Below, piece after piece: positions 41,691 to 50,938 of a DNA stretch of 58,707 bases; within the stretch, counting starts at the first letter, position 1, and every line of letters begins with the position of its first letter. Source of the DNA: an uncultured Eubacteriales bacterium (GTDB taxonomy: Bacteria > Bacillota > Clostridia > Lachnospirales > Cellulosilyticaceae). Where the stretch lies: contig URVM01000021.1 in the NCBI GenBank assembly GCA_900551325.1, forward strand, positions 1 through 58,707, written 5' to 3'. The notes below the pieces were generated by a model that saw nothing but the letters and a program-made list of their open reading frames with translations, had not been told where the DNA came from and did not search any database. The position numbers and the translations under genes are program-made.

Positions 41691-42848
41691 ATGATAGGTA
41701 GAAAACTTATAATAAAAAATGGGTGTATACTTACTGATAGAGGTTTTATCTACAAAGATATGCTAGTAGTAGATGGTAAAATAGAAGGATTTGGTACAGA
41801 TTTTGAAAGTAATCAAGCTGAAATAGTAGATGTAGCAGGGAAAACTATTTTACCAGGATTTATTGATATTCATACACACGGAGCTGTAGGTGTAGATATG
41901 AATGGATGTAACTTAGAAAGTCTAAAAAAAGTATGTGAGTTTTATGCAAGTTGTGGAACAACCCTCTTCTTACCAACTATTTTAACAGATAGTAAAGAAG
42001 TTCTTGTTCAATGTATAAAAACGATTATAGAAGGTAAGGAACAGATTCATAGTGGTGCAGAAATTTATGGTATACATATGGAAGGACCTTATTTATGCAA
42101 AGAGTATAAAGGGGCTATGCCAGAAGAGCTTTTACAACTTCCCTCTGTAGAAGATTTTAAAATATATCAAGAAGCAGCTAAAAATAATATTAAATTAATG
42201 ACTGTCTCACCAGAAGTAGAAGGTGTACCTGACTTTATTAAAGAGATTACCAAAACAGGTGTAAGAATTTCTATAGGCCATAGTGGCGCAGATTATGAAA
42301 CAGCCATGACATGTATTGAAAATGGAGCCACAGGTGCAACCCATACGTTCAATGTGATGAAGCTTATGCATCAACATTTCCCAGCTATTAGTGGGGCTGT
42401 TCTTGAAAGTGATGTGTACTGCGAGGCTATATGTGATGGTAAACACTTAGTACCAGCAATTGTAAGACTTCTTATTAAAACGAAGGGGATTGACCGTGTC
42501 ATTGGTGTAACAGACAGTATTATGGCTGCTGGACTAGGGGATGGAAAGTATAAACTAGGTGTAAATGATATTGTGGTTATAGATGGAGATGCAAAGCTTA
42601 CAGATTTAACAACAAGAGCAGGTAGCACATTAACAACCAATAAAGCACTTAAGAATTTAATAAGCTTTACTAACCGTCCACTTGAGGAACTTTCAAAGAT
42701 TCTATCTAAAAATCCAGCAGACTACTTAGGGATCGGTCATTATAAAGGGCAACTTAAAGAAGGCTATGATGCTGACTTTGTTGTACTAGATGAAGCGTAT
42801 AATATAGTAGAAACTTTTGTAACAGGTAAGGAAGTATATCATATTTAA
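41691..42848 (+). CDS. nagA: N-acetylglucosamine-6-phosphate deacetylase
   Basis: NagA removes acetate from GlcNAc 6-phosphate. The 385-residue amidohydrolase has the metal motif IHTHGAVGVDMNG, IHMEGPYL (Glu), ISIGHSGADYE (His), GATHTFNVMKLMH (His) and GVTDSIMAAG (catalytic Asp), so it should be active. It ends the pfp-TIM-larA-larC-ECF-nagA series, 27 bases after the S-component. With the NagB-like gene under a similar operator, it suggests the pathway starts from an N-acetylated sugar phosphate. Confidence 0.93.
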   Translation: MIGRKLIIKNGCILTDRGFIYKDMLVVDGKIEGFGTDFESNQAEIVDVAGKTILPGFIDIHTHGAVGVDMNGCNLESLKKVCEFYASCGTTLFLPTILTDSKEVLVQCIKTIIEGKEQIHSGAEIYGIHMEGPYLCKEYKGAMPEELLQLPSVEDFKIYQEAAKNNIKLMTVSPEVEGVPDFIKEITKTGVRISIGHSGADYETAMTCIENGATGATHTFNVMKLMHQHFPAISGAVLESDVYCEAICDGKHLVPAIVRLLIKTKGIDRVIGVTDSIMAAGLGDGKYKLGVNDIVVIDGDAKLTDLTTRAGSTLTTNKALKNLISFTNRPLEELSKILSKNPADYLGIGHYKGQLKEGYDADFVVLDEAYNIVETFVTGKEVYHI

Positions 42849-42854
42849 GTGAAA

Positions 42855-42897
42855 AAGGAGTTAGGAAACTGATTATTTAGTTTCTTAACTCCTTCTT
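42855..42897 (+). terminator. Terminator of the pfp-nagA unit
   Basis: A 16-bp stem (42855-42870 with 42879-42894, one G-T pair) with an 8-base loop is followed by CTTT. Confidence 0.8.
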
Positions 42898-43078
42898 TAA
42901 TTGAATGATTAAAAGAACTAAGAAGAAGTTATTTGAGAAGATAAAGAGTAGATATTTATAAAAAAAGTACAAAAGTATTTGAATAAATGTTAAAATATAG
43001 TTTAAATTTAAATATAAATAAATTATTATAAAAACAAATATGGTATTTATAACTAAAATATGAAATGGGGAAATTACC

Positions 43079-43454
43079 ATGAATGTAAAGCCTAAAAAGC
43101 TTAAAAATTTATTCTACAGAAACTTTATTCTTTTAATTTTTATTCCTATCCTTTTAATTATCTTAATCGCTTTAGGTATTATTAAAGATAAAGTCTTGGA
43201 TTCTGCTACGGAAAAGATTGAACTGGCTCAAAATAATATTGTTACTACATTTAAGGTTTGCAAAGGCTGTAGGTGTATCTTTTAGCAACTATTTAACAGA
43301 ACTTCGTATGACGAAAGCAAAGGCTCTTATGGATCAAACACATATGAAAATATATGAAGTAAGTGAGCATGTGGGCTATAAAAATGTAGAGCACTTTAAC
43401 CGTGTATTTAAGAAAACCATAGGTGTCAGCCCAACTCAATATAGAAAAAGTTAA
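43079..43454 (+). pseudogene. Relic of a membrane-bound AraC-type regulator
   Basis: RBS GGGGA and ATG 43079 begin an N-terminus with a basic start and one membrane helix (FILLIFIPILLIILIALGII), typical of large cache-AraC regulators of sugar uptake. After about 58 residues it runs, out of frame, into the C-terminal AraC helix-turn-helix (FAKAVGVSFSNYLTELR, YEVSEHVGYKNVEHFNRVF, GVSPTQYRKS). The junction lies at about 43250-43260. Some 600 residues are missing. An internal deletion with frame loss explains it; it presumably once controlled the ABC genes next to it. Confidence 0.8.
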
Positions 43455-43564
43455 CATCTAACCATATATCAATAAATCAAACTTATATTCATGTTTATTT
43501 TTGAATGAAATGATTAAAATAGAATTATAAGTTAAGTCACATTAAATATTCTAGGGGGATCCAT

Positions 43565-44941
43565 ATGAAAAAACATGTATCTAAATTATTATGGTTAGTT
43601 ATGGCAACAAGCTTAGCTGTAGGATGTAGTAGTGCACCAAGTACCAAAGCGCCAGCTGATACGGCACAGGGAGATACACAAACAGAGCAAGAAAGTGAAA
43701 CCGAGGCACCAAGTGAAGGTCTTGATAAAAATATTGAAGCCACACTTACAATTGCCATTTGGGATAATGTAACCAATGAGCTTTATGAAGAGTTAGATAT
43801 TGAAGGGCGTTTTCAAAAATATTATCCAAATGTAACCATTGAAGTTGAGAAGTTAAAAGATGATAGTGAATACTGGAATGCTATGAAGATTCGTGCTTCA
43901 GCTGATCAACTTCCAGATCTTATGTTTAACAAAACATTTACACTTTCACGCTTTAAAGATTATTTATATGATTTAAATGATACAGAAGCTGCAAAGAACA
44001 ATATGGTAGCTGAAGGTTATGCTATAGATAGTAAGATCTATGGTGTACCAGAAAAGCAAGGTGGAGAGTATGTATTCTACTGGAAAGATATGTTTGATGA
44101 GGTCGGTATTGAAGTACCAGATACTTGGGATGAATTTGTAGATGCAGGGGTTAAACTTCAAGAATACTATGGCAAAGATAACCCTAACTTTATGGGTATA
44201 GCAATTGGTGCTAAAGATGAATGGCCAAACTATCCATTTACAGAGTTTATGCCAGCTGCTGATAGTGGAGATGGTTTCCTATGGAACTCTATGGCAAAGA
44301 TGGATGAACCTTTTGCAGAAGGCACATCTTTTAACAAAACTTATCAAAAAATCAATAAATTATTTACATCAAATGCTTTTGGTAAAGATCCACTAGGCAT
44401 TGGTAATGATCAAGCTGTAGCTTTATTTGCACAGAAAAATGCTGGAATGATGGCTATTGGTTCTTGGGCACTTACAGGTATGAAAGAAGGAGCTGATAGT
44501 TTAGAAGGACTTGAAACTTTCTATTTACCAGCACGTGATAGTGAATCTGATCCATTTAGATATGTAACACAAGGTGACTCATTCTTATCAGTTACACAAC
44601 ATTCCGAAAACCCAGAGCTTGCTAAAGCTTTCTTAGAGTTCTACTTTAGCGAAGATTGGTATCCAGACTATATTAATGCTATTCCTGATGAGCCTACAGT
44701 AAAAGGGGTAACAAAAGAAAAAGATCCTATTTTACAAACTGCTGATGTATATATGCCAGAAAAAGAATTGGTTATGTATGATGGTGGAGGGGATGACTTT
44801 AATGCCCTTGTTTCTGCAACAAAATTTGATTATAAGAAGCTAGGTGCTGAAATGTTTGTACCAGGCTTTGATTTAAATAAGAAATTTGATGAACTTAATA
44901 AAGCTTGGAAAGAAGCTAGAACAAGTTTAGGCATTAAATAA
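43565..44941 (+). CDS. Sugar ABC transporter substrate-binding lipoprotein
   Basis: The 458-residue family 1 solute-binding protein has a lipoprotein signal (LLWLVMATSLAVGCSS, Cys21 lipid anchor), a Thr/Glu-rich spacer (about 25-58), and the binding domain (ATLTIAIWDNVTNELYEELD, ADQLPDLMFNKTFTLSRF, FAQKNAGMMAIGSWALTGM). It captures a sugar outside the cell for the permease pair that follows; with the GH2 enzyme a galactoside is likely. RBS GGGGG precedes it. No own operator was recognised. Confidence 0.9.
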   Translation: MKKHVSKLLWLVMATSLAVGCSSAPSTKAPADTAQGDTQTEQESETEAPSEGLDKNIEATLTIAIWDNVTNELYEELDIEGRFQKYYPNVTIEVEKLKDDSEYWNAMKIRASADQLPDLMFNKTFTLSRFKDYLYDLNDTEAAKNNMVAEGYAIDSKIYGVPEKQGGEYVFYWKDMFDEVGIEVPDTWDEFVDAGVKLQEYYGKDNPNFMGIAIGAKDEWPNYPFTEFMPAADSGDGFLWNSMAKMDEPFAEGTSFNKTYQKINKLFTSNAFGKDPLGIGNDQAVALFAQKNAGMMAIGSWALTGMKEGADSLEGLETFYLPARDSESDPFRYVTQGDSFLSVTQHSENPELAKAFLEFYFSEDWYPDYINAIPDEPTVKGVTKEKDPILQTADVYMPEKELVMYDGGGDDFNALVSATKFDYKKLGAEMFVPGFDLNKKFDELNKAWKEARTSLGIK

Positions 44942-44955
44942 TCATAAAATAAAGT

Positions 44956-45034
44956 AGTAAGATAGGCTGTTGCGAAACTAAGTAAAAGTACAAGAGAGCA
45001 ATGATTGTACTCATTCGCCACAGCCTTATCTTAT
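44956..45034 (+). promoter_or_regulatory. Long hairpin between binding protein and permease
   Basis: TAAGATAGGCTGTTGCGAA (about 44958) pairs with TTCGCCACAGCCTTATCTTA (about 45015-45034) with a bulge, and an inner stem GTACAA/TTGTAC. Such structures between binding-protein and permease genes usually stabilise the first message and reduce read-through, giving more binding protein than permease. Confidence 0.6.
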
Positions 45035-45049
45035 GAAGGGGGAATAATC

Positions 45050-45940
45050 TTGAATACCTTAAATCGTAAAAGAAATGTATTTATATTTGTAGCACTTGTT
45101 ATACCTGTTATTTTAGCACTATGTTTTGTTATCTACCCATCCTTTGACTTACTAAAGATGAGCTTTACAAGTTGGGACGGTATTTCACCTAATCGTCAAT
45201 TTATAGGACTTGAGAACTATAGAAAAATGTTTATGGGTTCCCCAGAGTTGTGGCAATCTCTTAGAAATAATATGATTTATTTTATTATGCACTTTCTCTT
45301 TATTCCAATCGAGCTTGCACTAGCAGTTATGCTTACGACTAAATTTAAAGGAGCAGGCTTTTTTAAATCTGTCATTTTCCTTCCTTATGTTATTAACGGA
45401 GTAGCTATTGCTTATGCCTTTTCTTATTTCTTTTCACCAATCAATGGTGCATTTAATGAAATATTAACCCTTCTTGGTATGGAAGGGGCTATAAGAAGTT
45501 GGCTGTCTGATAAGAATATAGTAAATATTGCCCTAGGTTCAGTATCTATATGGCGTTATGCAGGCTATCATGTAATTATGTTTATTGCTGCTCTTGCTTC
45601 GATTCCAAGTGATATATTAGAAGCAGCAGAAGTAGATGGTGCAAGTGCATGGCAGAAATTACGTTATATTCAAATTCCATCTATTCAATTAGTTATTGAC
45701 TTTATTTTATTCGATAACGTAAGAGGTGCTCTTCAAGTATTTGACTTACCATTTGTTATGACAGCAGGTGGTCCAGGTTATGCTTCTTCAACCTTTACTA
45801 TGCTCACTATTAATACAGCCTTTAAGTTTAATAACTTTGGTATGGCAGCCACTATGGCAATAACCATTATGCTACTCATTGTTATTATATATTTCATTCA
45901 ATCAAAAGTAATTGCTTTTTGTAGAGGGGAGAGAAGATAA
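45050..45940 (+). CDS. Sugar ABC transporter permease (MalF/UgpA type)
   Basis: The 296-residue permease has six membrane spans (first VFIFVALVIPVILALCFVIY) and the ATPase-contact loop EAAEVDGASAWQKLRYIQIP. Start TTG 45050 has the RBS AAGGGGG 7 bases before; earlier in-frame starts lie in the hairpin. It pairs with the next permease. No ATPase gene is present, so a shared MsmX-type ATPase elsewhere is likely (inference). Confidence 0.9.
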   Translation: MNTLNRKRNVFIFVALVIPVILALCFVIYPSFDLLKMSFTSWDGISPNRQFIGLENYRKMFMGSPELWQSLRNNMIYFIMHFLFIPIELALAVMLTTKFKGAGFFKSVIFLPYVINGVAIAYAFSYFFSPINGAFNEILTLLGMEGAIRSWLSDKNIVNIALGSVSIWRYAGYHVIMFIAALASIPSDILEAAEVDGASAWQKLRYIQIPSIQLVIDFILFDNVRGALQVFDLPFVMTAGGPGYASSTFTMLTINTAFKFNNFGMAATMAITIMLLIVIIYFIQSKVIAFCRGERR

Positions 45941-46801
45941 ATGGCATCAAAAAGAAGTTTAAACATGAGCACTAGTAAAACATTATCCCTTGTACTAAAA
46001 TATATGGTAGGTATCTTAATAGTTGTTTGTGTTATGGGACCTTTATTAATTACAGTATTTGCTTCTATTAAAACAAAGGGAGGCATGGTCAATAGTTCAC
46101 CTTTGGCTTTCCCTGGAGGAGATATTTTTACAACAGATAACTATGGCTATGTATTTTCTAAAAAGACCTTATATAGTGGTTTTAGAAATACATTCTTTAT
46201 TGTTATTGTAAGTATTATCTTTAATATTCTCTTTGGTTCAATAACAGCTTATTGCTTAGAACGTTTTAACTTTAGGTTTAAAAAAGTGGTATTCGCTATG
46301 TTCTTCTTAGGTATGCTTGTACCAACTTATGTAACAGAAATAGCACGTTTTAAAATGATTGAAGGTATGGGACTTTATAATACCATTTATGCACCTATTT
46401 TAATCTATGTGGCTTCAGATTTAATGCAACTGTACATTTATCGCCAGTTCATTTCTCGTATACCTGTTTCACTAGATGAAAGTGCGCTTATTGATGGTTG
46501 TGGCTACTTTAGAATATTTGGGCAAATTATATTCCCACTTCTTGCTCCGGCTACAGCTACACTTATTATTATTAAGTCTGTAAATATTATTAATGATATG
46601 TATATTCCATATCTCTATATGCCGAAAAACTCATTAAAGACACTTACTACTTTTTTAATGAACTTTGCAAGTGCACAAGGCGGTTCTTGGCAAAGACTTT
46701 CAGCAGCTATTGTAGTTGTAATGGTTCCAACAATTATTATTTATATCTTTTTCCAAAAGTATATTTTTGAAGGTATTTCAGCAGGTGCAGTAAAAGAATA
46801 A
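45941..46801 (+). CDS. Sugar ABC transporter permease (MalG/UgpE type)
   Basis: The 286-residue permease has six spans and the contact loop ESALIDGCGYFRIFGQIIFP. N-terminal KYMVGILIVVCVMGPLLITV is the first span. It follows the first permease without a gap (ATG 45941 right after the stop) and precedes the GH2 gene by 18 bases; so uptake and hydrolysis are co-expressed. Confidence 0.9.
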   Translation: MASKRSLNMSTSKTLSLVLKYMVGILIVVCVMGPLLITVFASIKTKGGMVNSSPLAFPGGDIFTTDNYGYVFSKKTLYSGFRNTFFIVIVSIIFNILFGSITAYCLERFNFRFKKVVFAMFFLGMLVPTYVTEIARFKMIEGMGLYNTIYAPILIYVASDLMQLYIYRQFISRIPVSLDESALIDGCGYFRIFGQIIFPLLAPATATLIIIKSVNIINDMYIPYLYMPKNSLKTLTTFLMNFASAQGGSWQRLSAAIVVVMVPTIIIYIFFQKYIFEGISAGAVKE

Positions 46802-46819
46802 CAAAAAGGAGTTTACAAA

Positions 46820-49800
46820 ATGGAAGACTACAATAAGATTCTTACTCATCCTGAGATTTTTGGGGTGAATCGCTTAAGGGCACATTCAGATCATCATTAC
46901 ACCTTTGGGGAAGGTACAAAACAAACTAAGTATAGCTTAAATGGTATGTGGCAATTTCATTATGCCAAAAACCCAAAAGATAAAATAACAGACTTTTATA
47001 AAGAAACTTATGATACAAGTTCATGGGATAGGATTAAAGTACCAGGGCATATTCAGTTACAAGGTTATGATAAGCCTCATTATGTGAATACTATGTATCC
47101 TTGGGATGGTCATAAATACTTAGAAGCGCCAACTATCCCAGAAGACTTTAATCCAGTAGGAGCATATGCACGTTCTTTCTACGTCCCTGAAGAGTGGGAT
47201 AAATCTTCAGTTTATATTACTTTTGAGGGTGTAGAATCTGCTCTTTTCTTATGGATTAATGGCCAGTTTGTAGGCTATAGTGAAGATAGTTTCACACCAG
47301 CTTCTTTTGATATTTCACCGTTTATCCATGAAGGAGAAAATAAAATAGCAGTAGAAGTGTATAAATGGTGTAGTGGAAGTTGGTTAGAAGACCAAGACTT
47401 CTGGCGTTTTTCTGGGATTTTTAGAGATGTTTACTTATACACAGTACCTAAGGTTCATATGTACGATTTATTTGTTAAAACGGATTTAGATAAAACTTAT
47501 ACTTTAGGTACCTTAGTAAGTGAAATGGAACTTCAATATAAAGTAGAGCAAGAAGTAAGCATTAGTCTAGAGCTTCTTGACCAAGCAAAAACAGTTGTAG
47601 CTACAAAAACTATAGAAGTGGCTAAGGTACAAGATAAAATAACGAGCACATTAGAAGTAGAAGATGTAAAGCTTTGGAGTGCAGAACAACCTTACCTTTA
47701 TACTTTAAAACTTTACATTAAAGATACTAAAACGAATGAGCTTATAGAAGTGGTTACACAAGCTGTTGGCTTTAGAAAGTTTGAAATGATAGATAAGATC
47801 ATGTGCTTAAATGGTAAGCGCATCGTCTTTAAGGGTGTGAACCGCCATGAGTTTAGTTGTGATCATGGGCGCAGTGTTTCTAAAGAAGAAATGCTATGGG
47901 ATATTCGCTGTTTAAAACAAAATAACTTTAATGCTGTACGTACTTCTCATTATCCTAATCAGTCTTATTGGTATGAGCTTTGTGATGAGTATGGTATTTA
48001 TCTGATAGATGAAACCAATTTAGAAACCCATGGGACATGGCAAAAACCAGGACGAATAGATGCACAAGGTGCAGTGCCAAAAGATAAACCAGAGTGGAAA
48101 GAAGCAGTATTAGATAGAGCAAGTTCTATGCTAGAAAGAGATAAAAATCATCCAAGTGTACTTATTTGGTCATGTGGAAACGAATCTTTTGGTGGTGAAA
48201 ATATTTATCTCATGTCTCAGTATTTTAGAGAAAAAGATCCAACTAGATTGGTTCATTATGAAGGGGTTTTCCAAGACCGTAGTTATAATGATACTTCTGA
48301 TATGGAAAGTAGAATGTATGCAAAAGTTCATGAGGTGGAAGCTTACTTACAAGATAATCCAACAAAGCCTTTTATACTTTGTGAATACTCTCATGCTATG
48401 GGGAATTCAAGTGGAGCCCTACATAAATATACAGAGTTAGAAGAAAAATACCCTATGTATCAAGGTGGATTTATCTGGGATTATATTGATCAAGGCATAA
48501 GAACGAAAGACCAAAAGGGTAAAAAATATATAGCTTTTGGTGGAGACTTTGACGACCGCCCAACAGATTATAACTTCTGCACTAATGGACTTGTTTATGC
48601 AGACCGTACCCTTTCACCTAAAATGCAAGAGGCCAAATTCTGTTACCAAGATTTTAAACTTTATCCATCAGAGACTTCTGTTCGTATCAAAAACTTAAGT
48701 CTTTTCACTAGTACAGATTTATTTACACTTAAGTGGACATTAAATAAAGAAGGATTTGCTATTTTAAGTGGAGAAAGTGAAGTAATAGTAAGACCAGGTG
48801 AAGAAGTGGTTGTACCATTAGAAATAGAAAAGCAAACAGAGGTTGGAGAATACAGTTTAGATGTAGCTTTCGTATTAAAGACAGATACAAAGTGGGCTAA
48901 AGTAGGCCATGAAGTAGCTTTTGGACAATATATTTATAAAGTAGAAGATGCAGAGGAATATGTTCAAGTAGAATGTCCTTTACAAGTAGAAGACTGTGAC
49001 CACAATATAGGCATAAAAGGTGAAAATTTCCACTATATATTCTCTAAAGTGCAAGGTTCTCTTGTCTCACTCAAGCACGGAGAACGAGAATATATTAATC
49101 AAATGCCAAAACCAAACTTTTGGAGAGCACCAACCGATAATGATAAAGGCAATAATATGGTAGGAAGAAGTGCTCAGTGGAAGCTAGCAAGCCTATATGC
49201 AAGACATAAATCAGTTCAGCTGACACAAAATGAAGAAGGGGCTACTGTTACCTATGTCTATGATTTATGTACTATGCCAATGGCTGAGTGCCAAGTAGCT
49301 TATACTGTTAAGCAAGATGGAAAGATTCATGTGACTATGGATTATAAAGGATATGAAGGCTTAGGTGAAATACCAAACTATGGTATAAGCTTTAAAATAC
49401 CATCTGAATACAATGAAATTCAATGGTATGGCAATGGTGAAAGTGAAACTTACTCAGACAGAAGGCATGGTGCACGCTTAGGTATATTTAACCATAAAGT
49501 TGAGGAAAGCTTAGCTGGTTATGTAGTACCACAAGAATGCGGTAATAAAACAGAGGTACGTTGGGCTAAGATTACTAATGCACAAGGTATGGGTATTAAG
49601 TTATCAGGTTTTGTACCTTTTGAAATAAGCGCACTCCCATATACTTGTCATGAATTAGAAAATGCCTATCATGTTTATAACTTACCACCTATCTATGATA
49701 CAGTGATTAGTGTATCTAAGATGCAAATGGGTATAGGAGGAGATGATACATGGGGAGCTCGTACACATGAGGAGTACTGTATACCAGCAAATAAACCTCT

Positions 49801-49834
49801 TAAATTTGAATTTATAATAGAACCAATTTCATAA
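46820..49834 (+). CDS. lacZ: Beta-galactosidase, glycoside hydrolase family 2
   Basis: The 1004-residue enzyme cuts terminal beta-galactosides. Domains follow the LacZ plan: sugar-binding jelly roll (WDRIKVPGHIQLQGYDKPHY, FLWINGQFVGYSEDSFTPA), immunoglobulin-like parts, catalytic barrel (FKGVNRHEFSCDHGRSVS, VRTSHYPNQSYWYELCDEYG, WSCGNESFGG with acid/base Glu, FILCEYSHAMGNSSGAL with nucleophile Glu), and the C-terminal small chain (FWRAPTDNDKGNNM). No signal peptide, so it is cytoplasmic and acts on imported galactosides. All active-site residues seem intact. Confidence 0.95.
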   Translation: MEDYNKILTHPEIFGVNRLRAHSDHHYTFGEGTKQTKYSLNGMWQFHYAKNPKDKITDFYKETYDTSSWDRIKVPGHIQLQGYDKPHYVNTMYPWDGHKYLEAPTIPEDFNPVGAYARSFYVPEEWDKSSVYITFEGVESALFLWINGQFVGYSEDSFTPASFDISPFIHEGENKIAVEVYKWCSGSWLEDQDFWRFSGIFRDVYLYTVPKVHMYDLFVKTDLDKTYTLGTLVSEMELQYKVEQEVSISLELLDQAKTVVATKTIEVAKVQDKITSTLEVEDVKLWSAEQPYLYTLKLYIKDTKTNELIEVVTQAVGFRKFEMIDKIMCLNGKRIVFKGVNRHEFSCDHGRSVSKEEMLWDIRCLKQNNFNAVRTSHYPNQSYWYELCDEYGIYLIDETNLETHGTWQKPGRIDAQGAVPKDKPEWKEAVLDRASSMLERDKNHPSVLIWSCGNESFGGENIYLMSQYFREKDPTRLVHYEGVFQDRSYNDTSDMESRMYAKVHEVEAYLQDNPTKPFILCEYSHAMGNSSGALHKYTELEEKYPMYQGGFIWDYIDQGIRTKDQKGKKYIAFGGDFDDRPTDYNFCTNGLVYADRTLSPKMQEAKFCYQDFKLYPSETSVRIKNLSLFTSTDLFTLKWTLNKEGFAILSGESEVIVRPGEEVVVPLEIEKQTEVGEYSLDVAFVLKTDTKWAKVGHEVAFGQYIYKVEDAEEYVQVECPLQVEDCDHNIGIKGENFHYIFSKVQGSLVSLKHGEREYINQMPKPNFWRAPTDNDKGNNMVGRSAQWKLASLYARHKSVQLTQNEEGATVTYVYDLCTMPMAECQVAYTVKQDGKIHVTMDYKGYEGLGEIPNYGISFKIPSEYNEIQWYGNGESETYSDRRHGARLGIFNHKVEESLAGYVVPQECGNKTEVRWAKITNAQGMGIKLSGFVPFEISALPYTCHELENAYHVYNLPPIYDTVISVSKMQMGIGGDDTWGARTHEEYCIPANKPLKFEFIIEPIS

Positions 49835-49842
49835 GAAATTTA

Positions 49843-49905
49843 AAAAGAGCTATCGTAAACTTTTAAACTAATTTTTAATAAGTTTTGTGATAGCTCTTTT
49901 AGTCT
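49843..49905 (+). terminator. Terminator of the galactoside operon
   Basis: AAAAGAGCTATC (49843-49854) pairs with GATAGCTCTTTT (49889-49900), with a further AACTT/AAGTT pair inside. T-rich end. Confidence 0.8.
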
Positions 49906-50033
49906 ATAGATGGTTGATTTATGTTACACAGGTTGCATTATACAAAATAATATTATAATCTATTAAAGTGTATATTTTTTAAAATATACCATTAAAGTAA
50001 ATTTTAAATATAAAAAAGTAAGGGGAAAATATT

Positions 50034-50426
50034 ATGGATGTATATACAGTTGGAGATTTATCCAAATTTAAAAAGGAAGATTTAGAAGGAAGTTTTAAAT
50101 TGATACAAGAACTTCAAGAACTAGCACAAATGTCACAAAACTACGGCATACTTAGCTTACAAGAAATGGCGCATACGTTGAGTTATACACCTTTTAGTTT
50201 GATGAAAGGGTTATCTCTTATGTTAGAAGGAATAGGGCCTAATCAAATTCAGGAGATACTAGAAAATTATGCTGTAATCAATGGATATACGATGATAGAA
50301 CTATTAGAGAGTATAATCATAATCAATGGATTACTTTGTATTCAGTCTGGAGAAAGTCAAATCTATATTCAAGAATTGCTACTTTCATTTATTCCATTAC
50401 ACTTACAACAGTATGCTTCAAAATAA
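50034..50426 (+). CDS. Uncharacterised helical protein
   Basis: I do not recognise this 130-residue protein. It is mainly helical with no signal peptide: NYGILSLQEMAHTLSYTPFS, LMLEGIGPNQIQEILENYAV and ELLESIIIINGLLCIQSGES. The order small hydrophobic helix, GL-x-L-M-L-E-G, then P-x-x-I-x-x-I-L-E is reminiscent of the cytoplasmic helices of MotA/TolQ/ExbB proteins, but the membrane segments are missing, so the likeness is weak. RBS AGGGGAAA precedes ATG 50034. It is alone between the GH2 terminator and the YgbA gene. Confidence 0.6.
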   Translation: MDVYTVGDLSKFKKEDLEGSFKLIQELQELAQMSQNYGILSLQEMAHTLSYTPFSLMKGLSLMLEGIGPNQIQEILENYAVINGYTMIELLESIIIINGLLCIQSGESQIYIQELLLSFIPLHLQQYASK

Positions 50427-50492
50427 GGTGAATAACATTGAAATACATACATAGAATAATTTATAATTAATTTTATCATGGAGTATTAAATC

Positions 50493-50852
50493 ATGAGTCA
50501 ACAAACTAAAACATGTTCAAAGTCAAGTTTAGAACAAGAAAATCAAGTAGTAGAAGCTATGATAGGCATTTATTGTAAAGGTAATAAGCATTCTAGAGAA
50601 AAAGGTCACTTATGTGAAAACTGCCAAGCCTTACTTGATTATGCTAAGATGAGAAGTGAAAAATGTCCTAGAAAAGGTGAGAAAACTTTTTGTAATACGT
50701 GTCCAATACATTGCTATAAACCAGAGTACCGGGTAAAAGTGAAAGAAGTTATGAAATATGCAGGACCTAGAATGCTTTATACTTATCCTATTATTGCAAT
50801 CAAGCATACCATCAATACATGCAAACATAAAAGAGGAGAAAAATCAAAATAA
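50493..50852 (+). CDS. YgbA-family (nitrous oxide-stimulated promoter) protein
   Basis: The 119-residue Cys-rich protein matches the YgbA_NO family: VVEAMIGIYCKGNKH, CENCQALLDYAKMRSEKCPR, KTFCNTCPIHCYKPEYRVKV and VMKYAGPRMLYTYPIIAIKH. At least eight cysteines in pairs suggest bound metal or an iron-sulfur cluster. The enterobacterial relative is induced by nitric oxide; the role in Clostridia is unknown to me. A perfect terminator begins at its stop. Confidence 0.85.
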   Translation: MSQQTKTCSKSSLEQENQVVEAMIGIYCKGNKHSREKGHLCENCQALLDYAKMRSEKCPRKGEKTFCNTCPIHCYKPEYRVKVKEVMKYAGPRMLYTYPIIAIKHTINTCKHKRGEKSK

Positions 50853-50889
50853 AGAGCTTTTGTACCCTAGTACAAAAGCTCTTTATTTT
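50851..50889. terminator. Perfect 15-bp bidirectional terminator
   Basis: AAAGAGCTTTTGTAC (50851-50865) and GTACAAAAGCTCTTT (50870-50884) with loop CCTA; T-rich on the right and A-rich on the left. It serves the YgbA gene and the convergent chemoreceptor gene. Confidence 0.92.
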
Positions 50890-50938
50890 ATCTTATCTAA
50901 TGTTGAAGTAAATTTAAATTGCACATGTCTAACTAATG

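Noticed and set aside
42877..43080. 67-residue minus-strand hydrophobic frame upstream of the AraC relic
   Set aside because: Composed almost only of Ile, Leu, Phe and Tyr from AT-rich spacer; no RBS, and it starts in a terminator region.
48156..48440. 94-residue open frame inside the beta-galactosidase gene
   Set aside because: It is a shifted frame of a clearly coding GH2 gene, with no RBS and no recognisable protein.
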